Positions 1 through 5,839 of a stretch of 7,139 bases of DNA are shown here, piece by piece. The position numbers were made by a program, and so were the translations under genes. Source of the DNA: Verrucomicrobiales bacterium (GTDB taxonomy: Bacteria; Verrucomicrobiota; Verrucomicrobiia; Limisphaerales; UBA1100). The DNA lies in the NCBI GenBank assembly GCA_011523245.1, contig WTHG01000194.1:1-7139 (forward strand), given 5' to 3'. The notes below the pieces were generated by a model. That model was not told where the DNA came from. It ran no database searches and saw only the letters and a list, made by a program, of their open reading frames with translations. The stretch's first letter is position 1; each line of letters starts with the position of its first letter.

Positions 1-42
1 GGCGGGAATATGTCAGAAAAGAGGCCTGTTCGCAATGCGCAA
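1..42. other. Short tail downstream of dxr, no gene resolved
   Basis: These 42 bases follow the dxr stop codon on the minus strand and run off the window. I see no intrinsic terminator (no GC-rich stem followed by T residues), so transcription probably continues leftwards. In many bacteria the next gene after uppS-cdsA-dxr is rseP, the site-2 membrane metalloprotease. No HELGH zinc motif or convincing start codon falls within this stretch, so that is expectation from gene order only. Confidence 0.35.
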
Positions 43-1194
43 TCACGCGTCAAAAACCAAGTTTTTGGCGGCCTTTCGAGCCCAAGAATCAGCCGCAAGG
101 ATTTCCCTCAGAGACGGTTGGGTCACCAACTCATGGATCTCCATCACAGTAGCCACCATTTCCGTGATGCCCAAATAGCTGAGTTGCCGTTCACAAAATG
201 CCTCCACCGCCACTTCATTGGCCGCATTAAGTACCGCAGGCAATGTCTCTCCCACCTCGCCGGCACGCCGGGCGAGGCCCAGTGCCGGGAAGCGTTCGGT
301 ATCGGGCTCCTCAAAATCTAGCCGCCCAATCTCAGCCAAACTGGTTTGCACACGGTCACTAGTCGCCCGTCCAGGATATGTCAGGGCATATTGAATGGGT
401 AAGCACATATCAGGCGTGGAGAGTTGCGCCAGCATGGAGCCATCTACAAATTCCACCATCGAATGAATCACACTCTGCGGATGCACGATAACTTTGACGC
501 GCGGCATTTCGATATCAAACAACCACCGCGCCTCAATCATTTCGAGCCCCTTATTAAACAGCGTCGATGAATCGATAGTGATCTTGCGGCCCATTTCCCA
601 CGAAGGATGTTTCAGTGCCTCTTCAACAGTGATTCCTGTAAATTCGTCGGCGGGCTTTTCCCGAAATGGACCGCCCGATGCGGTCAGCCAAATTTGCCGA
701 ATACTATCAGCCGGTTTTCCATCGAGGCATTGAAAAATCGCCGAGTGCTCGCTGTCAACCGCCAACACCTTCACCCCGTGTTTACGGGCTTCGGTCATCA
801 CCGTTTCACCTGCCATCACCAATATTTCTTTTGAAGCGACGGCAATATCTTTACCCGCACGAATCGCCGCCAGCGCGGGCTGCAATCCAGCGGTGCCCAC
901 AATGGCGATCAACACAATATCGGCCTCGGGCATAGTCGCCAGAGCCAACAAACCTTCATCGCCGCACTCAACGACTGGCGTACCATTATATTCGTTGGCC
1001 AGCTCCTTGGCTGCGGTCGGGTCTGTTACCGACACCATTTGCGGTTTGAACTGGGCTATCTGTTCCCGAAGCAAACCCACATTCCGCCCGGCAGCTAAAC
1101 CAACCAATTCAAGGTCATCCGGCAAATCTTCCACCACTTTGCAGGTACTGGTGCCTATCGAACCAGTGCTGCCTAGTAATACGACCTTTTTCAT
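43..1194 (-). CDS. dxr: 1-deoxy-D-xylulose 5-phosphate reductoisomerase
   Basis: Dxr (IspC) converts 1-deoxy-D-xylulose 5-phosphate to 2-C-methyl-D-erythritol 4-phosphate with NADPH and a divalent metal. This is the first committed step of the cytosolic MEP isoprenoid pathway and the target of fosmidomycin. The 383-residue product is close to the usual length of about 390-400. It begins with the NADPH-binding motif GSTGSIGTST (residues 8-17). The metal ligands are D147 and E149 in VDSEHS and E218 in NKGLEMIEARW, matching E. coli D150, E152 and E231. The substrate-closing loop HPSWEMGRK (196-204) is present, as are HPQSVIHSMVE and LNAANEVAV. One deviation is SKE at 121-123 where E. coli has NKE. 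The ATG start overlaps the cdsA stop as ATGA, and I see no Shine-Dalgarno sequence, so translation is probably coupled to cdsA. Identity is clear from motifs throughout the length. Confidence 0.97.
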   Translation of the reverse strand: MKKVVLLGSTGSIGTSTCKVVEDLPDDLELVGLAAGRNVGLLREQIAQFKPQMVSVTDPTAAKELANEYNGTPVVECGDEGLLALATMPEADIVLIAIVGTAGLQPALAAIRAGKDIAVASKEILVMAGETVMTEARKHGVKVLAVDSEHSAIFQCLDGKPADSIRQIWLTASGGPFREKPADEFTGITVEEALKHPSWEMGRKITIDSSTLFNKGLEMIEARWLFDIEMPRVKVIVHPQSVIHSMVEFVDGSMLAQLSTPDMCLPIQYALTYPGRATSDRVQTSLAEIGRLDFEEPDTERFPALGLARRAGEVGETLPAVLNAANEVAVEAFCERQLSYLGITEMVATVMEIHELVTQPSLREILAADSWARKAAKNLVFDA

Positions 1195-2090
1195 GACGGT
1201 AAAATGTACTTGAGGTACAGGTACATGAGCGGCGCATTGAACAACAGGCTGTCAAGGATGTCCAGAATGCCCCCCACCCCTGGGAAGAAACTCCCTGAAT
1301 CTTTCATTTCAGCTTCACGCTTGAAAAGTGATTCGACCAAATCCCCCAAAACCGACCCCACCCCCAGCACTACGCCAAGGATCAGCGCATGCATTAAAGG
1401 CATTGCCCCAAAATGTGCCCCGGCAAAATGGAGAAACATCCACGCGGCCACGACTGAAAAAACAATCCCTCCAGCAAATCCCTCCCAAGTTTTCCCCGGA
1501 CTCACCCTCGGGATCATTTTGGTGCGCCCGATCAATTGTCCCGTACAATAAGCCCCAGTGTCGCTCATTTTACTGACCACGATAAAAAACAACAGCCACC
1601 AATGGCCTTCCAAATCAGGGAAATACCGAATTTTCTGCAACACATTCAGCAGCAGTGCCACATAGATGATGCCAAATACAGTCACGGCCAATGGGGCTAG
1701 GCTACTTTTATCCTCATCCGTGTAACGGCGAATTTGCGCAACACCCAATATCGGCACTGCACACAACAGAATCGAGATTTCGATGCCCAAGGCCAAATCG
1801 GGCTGGGCCTGAATGCCAAGAGCCCAAAACACAGAAGCAATTAAGCCCACTCCAATAGCAATGCCCAACCCGCGAAACGGTTTGAGATCGCGTTTCTCAG
1901 CCATGCCATAAAGCTCCATCAACGCCAATACTCCCAACATTGTGATAACGGCGCCAAAGGCGATAAGAGAGAGTTGTTTATTTGAACTGAAAAGGCCGAT
2001 CATCAACACCCCATAGAGGAAAGAGGCACTCCCCAATCGCTGAGCAAACACTTTACCTTTGCTCGGCTTGGCTTCTTTCGGGTCGACCAT
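1191..2090 (-). CDS. cdsA: Phosphatidate cytidylyltransferase (CDP-DAG synthase)
   Basis: CdsA is an integral inner-membrane enzyme that joins phosphatidic acid and CTP to give CDP-diacylglycerol, the precursor of all bacterial phospholipids. The 299-residue product has a short basic N-terminus and then several hydrophobic segments (roughly residues 22-34, 40-60, 74-92, 100-118, 132-150, 164-174, 205-222 and 232-248). The conserved C-terminal half is present: SDTGAY (176-181), SPGKTWEG (197-204), LGDLVES (248-254), FKREAEMKDSG (256-266) and the metal-binding aspartates D277 and D280. The classical signature reads PGHGGxxDRxD, but here it is PGVGGILDILD (270-280), with His replaced by Val and Arg by Ile. 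I believe similar variants occur in other PVC-type sequences. The ATG start lies 57 bases after the uppS stop, with no clear Shine-Dalgarno sequence. The 3' end overlaps dxr by four bases. Confidence 0.95.
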   Translation of the reverse strand: MVDPKEAKPSKGKVFAQRLGSASFLYGVLMIGLFSSNKQLSLIAFGAVITMLGVLALMELYGMAEKRDLKPFRGLGIAIGVGLIASVFWALGIQAQPDLALGIEISILLCAVPILGVAQIRRYTDEDKSSLAPLAVTVFGIIYVALLLNVLQKIRYFPDLEGHWWLLFFIVVSKMSDTGAYCTGQLIGRTKMIPRVSPGKTWEGFAGGIVFSVVAAWMFLHFAGAHFGAMPLMHALILGVVLGVGSVLGDLVESLFKREAEMKDSGSFFPGVGGILDILDSLLFNAPLMYLYLKYILPS

Positions 2091-2106
2091 AAAGTTGTGA
2101 CGTTAC

Positions 2107-2131
2107 GGGCCGACCTTATACAGGTCGAGCC
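2107..2131 (-). repeat. Hairpin in the uppS-cdsA gap
   Basis: A perfect 6-bp inverted repeat (CGACCT / AGGTCG, arms 2111-2116 and 2122-2127) encloses a five-base loop. On the minus-strand RNA it extends by a G-U wobble, one C-C mismatch and two G-C pairs to 2107-2131. The wobble would be a mismatch on the plus-strand RNA, so the fold favours the operon transcript. No T-run follows it, so it is not a canonical terminator. It occupies the middle of the only real gap in the purA-uppS-cdsA-dxr operon, 16 bases before the cdsA start. RNA processing, stability or translational control of cdsA are possible roles, none of them shown. Confidence 0.5.
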
Positions 2132-2147
2132 TAAGCGGTATAATTTT

Positions 2148-2885
2148 CTACAATTTGCCGAACCGGCGGTGTCGCTTGGCGAATTCCTCCAAGGATTTGT
2201 AAAAAGCCGCCTTACGAAATTCCGGCCAGAGTGTTTCAGTCACCACCATCTCTGCATAGGAAACCTGCCACAGCAGAAAATTGCTCAACCGCATTTCACC
2301 ACTAGTTCGAATCAAAAGGTCAGGATCCGGAATCTGGCTGGTGTACAGGTGCATACCGAACATGGTTTCTGTAACCTCTTCCGGCATCAGATCCCCCGAC
2401 TGCACTTTTTCGACAATGGCCCGTGACGCATCCACAATCTCCGCGCGCGCACCATAACTCAGGGCAAGCACCAGCGTCAGCCCGGTGTTCTTGGATAACT
2501 GTTGCCGGGATTTTTCCAACTGCTTTTGAACGGGCTCCGGCAATCGATGGATCTGCCCGATTGCCTCCAGCCGCACGTTGCTTCGATCCAGTTCCGGCGT
2601 CTCCTTTTTCAGATAGTACGCGAGATATTTCATGATCGCGTCCACCTCAGATTTGGGCCGATTCCAGTTTTCGACCGAGAACGTATAAAGCGTTAAGTAG
2701 CGAATCCCCACCCCCGAGGCTGCCTTGATAATCGCACGGGCGGACTCCGCGCCTCGCCGGTGCCCCTCAATGCGAGGCAACCCACGTTCCTTAGCCCAGC
2801 GCCCATTGCCATCCATGATCACCGCCACATGCCGTGGCAGCAATTCTTGCGCGGCGGCGCTAAGCTTGGCCGCGCGTGCACTCAT
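2148..2885 (-). CDS. uppS: Isoprenyl transferase (undecaprenyl diphosphate synthase type)
   Basis: This cis-prenyltransferase adds isopentenyl diphosphate units to farnesyl diphosphate, normally giving the C55 undecaprenyl diphosphate that carries peptidoglycan and O-antigen precursors. The product is 245 residues, typical for the family. It has AVIMDGNGRWAKERG (21-35) with catalytic D25, HRRGAES (42-48), YTFSVENWNRP (67-77) and RTSGEMRLSNFLLWQ (193-207). E212 matches the Mg-binding E213 of E. coli UppS, and the numbering is offset by one throughout. The frame stays open upstream to 3029, but that part is purA in another frame. The ATG at 2885 gives the family N-terminus and overlaps the purA stop as ATGA, so I chose it. 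No Shine-Dalgarno sequence precedes it, which suggests coupling to purA. Product chain length cannot be read from the sequence. Confidence 0.96.
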   Translation of the reverse strand: MSARAAKLSAAAQELLPRHVAVIMDGNGRWAKERGLPRIEGHRRGAESARAIIKAASGVGIRYLTLYTFSVENWNRPKSEVDAIMKYLAYYLKKETPELDRSNVRLEAIGQIHRLPEPVQKQLEKSRQQLSKNTGLTLVLALSYGARAEIVDASRAIVEKVQSGDLMPEEVTETMFGMHLYTSQIPDPDLLIRTSGEMRLSNFLLWQVSYAEMVVTETLWPEFRKAAFYKSLEEFAKRHRRFGKL

Positions 2886-4150
2886 ACGAAGATGGTTTGA
2901 TTGCGCGCAGGCCCGATCGACGCGATGACAATCTTGGCGTCGATCATCTTTGCGATCGCCTGAAGATAACGCCGTGCCTTGGGCGGTAAATCCTTCCAGG
3001 TTTTGGCTTTGGTCGTATCCATTTGCCAACCGGGGAATGTTTCGTATACAGGCTTCACCTGCTCAATATCCGCGGAAATGGTCGGCACAAAATCAATTGT
3101 CTTCCCGCGCAACTTGTAGGCCGTACACACACGAATCTCCGGCAACTTGTCCAGACCGTCGATGTTGGTGATGGCCAGTTGATCAATGCCGTTCACCTGC
3201 GCAGCTTGACGAGTTGCCACGGCATCAAACCACCCACATCGCCGTGGCCGGCCAGTGGTGGCACCAAATTCACGGCCCATGTTATGGAGCATGTCGCCTA
3301 TGTCATCGTCTTCCGTCGGGAATGGCCCACCGCCAACCCGCGTGGTGTAAGCCTTAATCACCCCTAGCACGTGGTCCACCTTATTTGGCGGCATCCCTGA
3401 ACCAGTGCAGGCGCCACCCGAGGTCGTATTGGAGGATGTCACAAACGGGTACGTTCCCTGATCGATATCCAGATAAGTCCCCTGCGCGCCTTCGAAGAGC
3501 ACCTCTTTCTTCGCAGCCAAAGCATCGTGCAGCATCTTAGTGGCATTTGCCACAAACGGCTTTAACCGTTGGGCAGCCTTGCTGTATTCCTCATATATTG
3601 CCTTGAAGGAAACAGCCTTGCCCCCGAAAGCTTTGATCAGGCAATTCGCCGCACGTACCCGTGTACGTAAAAGAGATTCGAGATTTTTGGTATCCACCAA
3701 ATCTGCCATGCGCAAACCGGTGCGGGCGATCTTGTCACCATAAGCCGGCCCAATTCCGCGCAAGGTCGTGCCAATCTTATTCTTACCCTTGATGCGTTCG
3801 GCGCAAGCTTCCAACTCGCAATGGTACGGCATTACGAGATGCGCCTTATCGCTGATGTACAGCCGCCCTTTGACGTTTACCTTCTTTTGCTTGAGGCCAT
3901 CCAATTCGCCCACGAGCGAGGTGGGATTGATTACCACTCCGTTCCCAATCAAGCACACCTTGCCGCGACGCAAAATGCCCGAAGGGATCAGATGCAAAAT
4001 GTATTCCTTGGTTCCAACGCGGACGGTGTGGCCAGCATTGGCGCCGCCCTGGCTGCGCACCACCAAATCCGCCTGCTCGGTGAGCACGTCAATGATCTTC
4101 CCCTTACCTTCGTCGCCCCATTGGGCTCCCACGAGAATTGTATTAGCCAT
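2882..4150 (-). CDS. purA: Adenylosuccinate synthetase
   Basis: PurA condenses IMP and aspartate using GTP to form adenylosuccinate, the first of two cytosolic steps from IMP to AMP. The 422-residue protein is of normal length and carries every family landmark: WGDEGKGK (11-18) with catalytic D13, NAGHT (38-42) with catalytic H41, IGTTLRGIGPAY (126-137), EGAQGTYLDID (220-230), SSNTTSGG (239-246), ATTGRPRRCGW (297-307) and the C-terminal GPARNQTI (413-420). E. coli has Gly where L130 sits in GTTLRG. I chose the ATG at 4150 because it gives the canonical start (MANTILVGAQWGDEG). An upstream TTG at 4231 would add 27 residues unlike the family. The gene leads an operon with uppS, cdsA and dxr, overlapping uppS by four bases. 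Just upstream are a TTGACA-type promoter and a terminator-like hairpin whose T-run touches the start codon. A GGGG in that hairpin, 11 bases upstream, is the only ribosome-binding candidate. Confidence 0.97.
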   Translation of the reverse strand: MANTILVGAQWGDEGKGKIIDVLTEQADLVVRSQGGANAGHTVRVGTKEYILHLIPSGILRRGKVCLIGNGVVINPTSLVGELDGLKQKKVNVKGRLYISDKAHLVMPYHCELEACAERIKGKNKIGTTLRGIGPAYGDKIARTGLRMADLVDTKNLESLLRTRVRAANCLIKAFGGKAVSFKAIYEEYSKAAQRLKPFVANATKMLHDALAAKKEVLFEGAQGTYLDIDQGTYPFVTSSNTTSGGACTGSGMPPNKVDHVLGVIKAYTTRVGGGPFPTEDDDIGDMLHNMGREFGATTGRPRRCGWFDAVATRQAAQVNGIDQLAITNIDGLDKLPEIRVCTAYKLRGKTIDFVPTISADIEQVKPVYETFPGWQMDTTKAKTWKDLPPKARRYLQAIAKMIDAKIVIASIGPARNQTIFV

Positions 4151-4176
4151 AAAACAAAAAACCCCGACAAGCGGGG
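4151..4176 (-). terminator. Terminator-like hairpin abutting the purA start
   Basis: Read on the minus strand, the arms CCCCG (4176-4172) and CGGGG (4166-4162) form a perfect 5-bp GC stem with a five-base loop. It is followed at once by TTTTTTGTTTT (4161-4151) and then the purA ATG. This is the form of an intrinsic terminator, but it sits inside the purA leader rather than after a gene. It could be an attenuator, a stop for transcripts arriving from lpxA antisense to the PHP gene, or a structure that hides the GGGG ribosome-binding candidate. The structure is seen in the sequence, and its function is inferred. Confidence 0.5.
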
Positions 4177-4197
4177 CAAATACCGGTTGGATTTGCC
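4175..4197 (-). promoter_or_regulatory. Leader hairpin overlapping the terminator stem
   Basis: GGCAAAT and ATTTGCC (plus-strand arms 4175-4181 and 4191-4197) are a perfect 7-bp inverted repeat with a nine-base loop containing ACCGGT. On the minus-strand RNA the second arm shares bases 4175-4176 with the first arm of the terminator-like stem, so the two full stems cannot form together. The predicted transcription start falls at or just before the first arm. Alternatively, this could be an operator in DNA form, bound by a dimeric regulator between the promoter and purA. Confidence 0.4.
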
Positions 4198-4202
4198 GTT
4201 GG

Positions 4203-4231
4203 AGAATGGGAGGCGACCCCCGACCTGTCAA
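4203..4231 (-). promoter_or_regulatory. Candidate sigma-70-type promoter for the purA operon
   Basis: A consensus -35 box TTGACA (4231-4226) is followed, after 17 bases, by CATTCT (4208-4203), which matches the -10 consensus at three of six positions. Initiation about seven bases downstream would give a purA leader of roughly 46 bases that begins with the overlapping hairpins. The -35 box and spacing are good and the -10 is weak. The location in the divergent purA/PHP gap supports the call. Confidence 0.5.
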
Positions 4232-4269
4232 TCAAATCCCTTCCCGTCGTGCCCGCCGCTGGCTATGCT

Positions 4270-5073
4270 ATGCGCATGCCGCTACCGGCCGATTACCACA
4301 TGCACACGCCACTCTGCCGCCACGCCAAAGGCGAGCCGACAGAGTATGCCGCGCGCGCAATTGAGGTCGGCTTACCTGAGATTGGTTTCAGCGATCACTC
4401 CCCCATGCGCGAGGATGATTTCGATGATTGGCGTATGCGTGCCCGTGAATTGGCCGAATACGCCGCCAAGGTGGAGCGGGCGAGACTGGATCACCCCACC
4501 CTGCCGATCCGCTTTGGATTGGAGGTCGATTTCCTGCCCGGACAGGAACCGTGGATCCGCGAAATGGCCGACTTCCATGAATGGGATTATTTCATCGGCT
4601 CAGTCCATTACGTGGGCGATTGGGCGATTGATGATCCCGCTACGCTAAACCAATGGCGTAACCGAGAAACCATGGAGGTGTGGACAGCCTATTTTAAAAA
4701 TCTTACCGACGCTGCTGCGACCGGCTTATTCCAAATCATTGGGCACGCGGATCTGCCCAAGAAGTTTGGCTTTGTGCCCGCAGGTGATTGTGCAACTTTA
4801 TATCGTAATTTCCTGACCGCTTGCGCCGACACCGAAACCTGCATTGAACTGAACACTGCCGGTCTGCGCAAAGATTGCGCAGAGATTTACCCGCATCCAG
4901 ATATCTTAAAACTGGCCCGGCAGCTCGGTGTCCAAATTACGTTCGGCTCAGATGCCCATGCTCCAAATGAGGTCGGGATGGATCTGGAACGTGCCGTAAC
5001 GCTCGCGCGTGAAAGTGGCTACGAAGAATGTTGCCGGTTTGAAAAACGGGAAAAGTCCGTGGTCGCTATTTAG
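4270..5073 (+). CDS. PHP-domain phosphoesterase, histidinol-phosphatase (HisJ/HisK) type
   Basis: This resembles the PHP-family histidinol-phosphatases, metal-dependent cytosolic enzymes that dephosphorylate L-histidinol phosphate late in histidine synthesis. The 267-residue product has the ordered metal-ligand motifs: DYHMHT (D8, H10, H12), FSDHSP (40-45), GLEVDF (E85), GSVHYV (H113), GHADLPKKFG (H159) and GSDAH (D228, H230). Length is usual for the family. No histidine genes are nearby, and the PHP superfamily includes other phosphatases, so the substrate is not certain. It is the only plus-strand gene, divergent from purA and convergent with lpxA, overlapping lpxA by eight bases at the 3' ends. 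Start codons are possible at GTG 4249, ATG 4270 and ATG 4276. None has a Shine-Dalgarno sequence, and 4276 also gives a family-like N-terminus. A weak -10-like TATGCT lies at 4264-4269, so initiation at 4276 on a leaderless mRNA is conceivable. Confidence 0.85.
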   Translation: MRMPLPADYHMHTPLCRHAKGEPTEYAARAIEVGLPEIGFSDHSPMREDDFDDWRMRARELAEYAAKVERARLDHPTLPIRFGLEVDFLPGQEPWIREMADFHEWDYFIGSVHYVGDWAIDDPATLNQWRNRETMEVWTAYFKNLTDAAATGLFQIIGHADLPKKFGFVPAGDCATLYRNFLTACADTETCIELNTAGLRKDCAEIYPHPDILKLARQLGVQITFGSDAHAPNEVGMDLERAVTLARESGYEECCRFEKREKSVVAI

Positions 5074-5093
5074 CGATCCCGCGTTCGCTAGAT
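5063..5093. repeat. Nested inverted repeats over the convergent stop codons
   Basis: Three alternating copies of one hexamer, TCGCTA (5063-5068), TAGCGA (5071-5076) and TCGCTA (5085-5090), cover the stop codons of the PHP gene and lpxA. Copies one and two form a near-continuous palindrome around TT. Copies two and three form a stem with an eight-base loop, extendable with one wobble pair to nine pairs (5068-5093). There is no adjacent T-run on either strand, so a classical terminator is not supported. It may still be the only structured element ending either transcript. Confidence 0.45.
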
Positions 5094-5839
5094 TCAATGA
5101 AGGACAGCAAGTGTTCCAGTTCTGGACTTGTCGCCACATCAGAACGCACTTGGCCCACCGCGTTGGTAAATGACTGCTCACTGCGAAACAAAATCCGGTA
5201 TGCTTGACGCATGGACTTCTGTGTATCCTCGTCCACGCCATTCCGCTTAAGACCTTCCTTATTGAGCGTGCGTGTCGCTGCCGGATTGCCATCCACCATC
5301 ATGTACGGCGGCACATCTTGAACCACTTTGGAGCACCCACCAATGATCGACATGGTGCCAATACGGCAAAATTGGTGCACTGCAGCCAAACCTCCTACAA
5401 TGGCGCGATCCCCGACCGTCACATGCCCAGCCAAGGTTCCGACATTCGACATGATGATATGATCGCCAAGCTGGCAATCATGCGCGACATGCGTATATGC
5501 CAATAGATTATTGTAGGACCCTATTACAGTGGCGTCCCCGTCAGCGGTCGCACTGTGGATGGTGACGTATTCGCGGAATGTGTTGTTGGAGCCGACCCGC
5601 GTCCAGTTGGTTCCGCCGCCCCATTTTAGATCCTGTGTCCTCAGCCCAATTGAGGCAAACGGATAAAAGGTATTCTCTGGACCGATCTCGGTATGGCCAT
5701 CAATCACCACGTGCGAATGCAATTCGCACCCCGCCCCCAAGGTAACATTAGGCCCAATCACGCAATACGGACCAATGCGGCAGCCCTCGCCGATGCGTGC
5801 GCCCTCCCGAATGACCGCAGTGGAGTGGATTTCACTCAT
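5066..5839 (-). CDS. lpxA: Acyl-ACP--UDP-N-acetylglucosamine O-acyltransferase
   Basis: LpxA transfers a 3-hydroxyacyl group from ACP to the 3-OH of UDP-GlcNAc, the first step of lipid A synthesis in the cytosol. The 257-residue protein begins with hexapeptide repeats of a left-handed beta-helix (for example IGEGCRIGPYCVIGP, 16-30). It has the family core GLRTQDLKW (65-73), the catalytic histidine H120 in THVAHDC (E. coli H125), TLAGHV (135-140) and VHQFCRIG (154-161), then a helical C-terminus. G168 in GGCS aligns with E. coli G173, the acyl-chain ruler, which suggests a longer chain such as C14 rather than C10. The ATG at 5839 overlaps the stop of lpxC-fabZ by one base (TGATG), with GAGG four bases before the stop/start junction. 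A GTG one codon earlier is less likely because it is too close to GAGG. The 3' end overlaps the convergent PHP gene. Confidence 0.97.
   Translation of the reverse strand: MSEIHSTAVIREGARIGEGCRIGPYCVIGPNVTLGAGCELHSHVVIDGHTEIGPENTFYPFASIGLRTQDLKWGGGTNWTRVGSNNTFREYVTIHSATADGDATVIGSYNNLLAYTHVAHDCQLGDHIIMSNVGTLAGHVTVGDRAIVGGLAAVHQFCRIGTMSIIGGCSKVVQDVPPYMMVDGNPAATRTLNKEGLKRNGVDEDTQKSMRQAYRILFRSEQSFTNAVGQVRSDVATSPELEHLLSFIESSERGIAK

Noticed and set aside
48..70. AT-rich inverted repeat CAAAAAC / GTTTTTG near the dxr 3' end as a terminator
   Set aside because: It lies inside the dxr coding region (codons for the conserved-looking C-terminus), has a 3-base loop and weak pairs, and lacks a T-run outside the stem. 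It is probably chance.
2138..2146. TATAAT-like sequence on the plus strand in the uppS-cdsA gap
   Set aside because: There is no matching -35 at proper spacing and no plus-strand gene downstream, since the region ahead is antisense to uppS.
2886..3029. N-terminal extension of uppS to 3029
   Set aside because: These bases encode the conserved C-terminus of PurA in another frame. The UppS family N-terminus fits the ATG at 2885 with its ATGA overlap.
4151..4231. N-terminal extension of purA from TTG 4231
   Set aside because: The 27 added residues are unlike the PurA family, and this stretch carries the promoter and hairpins.
3768..4364. Plus-strand open frame of 198 codons over the 5' part of purA
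   Set aside because: It is a shadow frame antisense to purA with no recognisable motif, and it crosses the regulatory gap.
3821..4648. Long plus-strand open frame of 275 codons crossing the purA start and the PHP gene
   Set aside because: It is antisense to purA and out of frame with the PHP gene, both certain from motifs. Its translation is low-complexity and resembles no known family.
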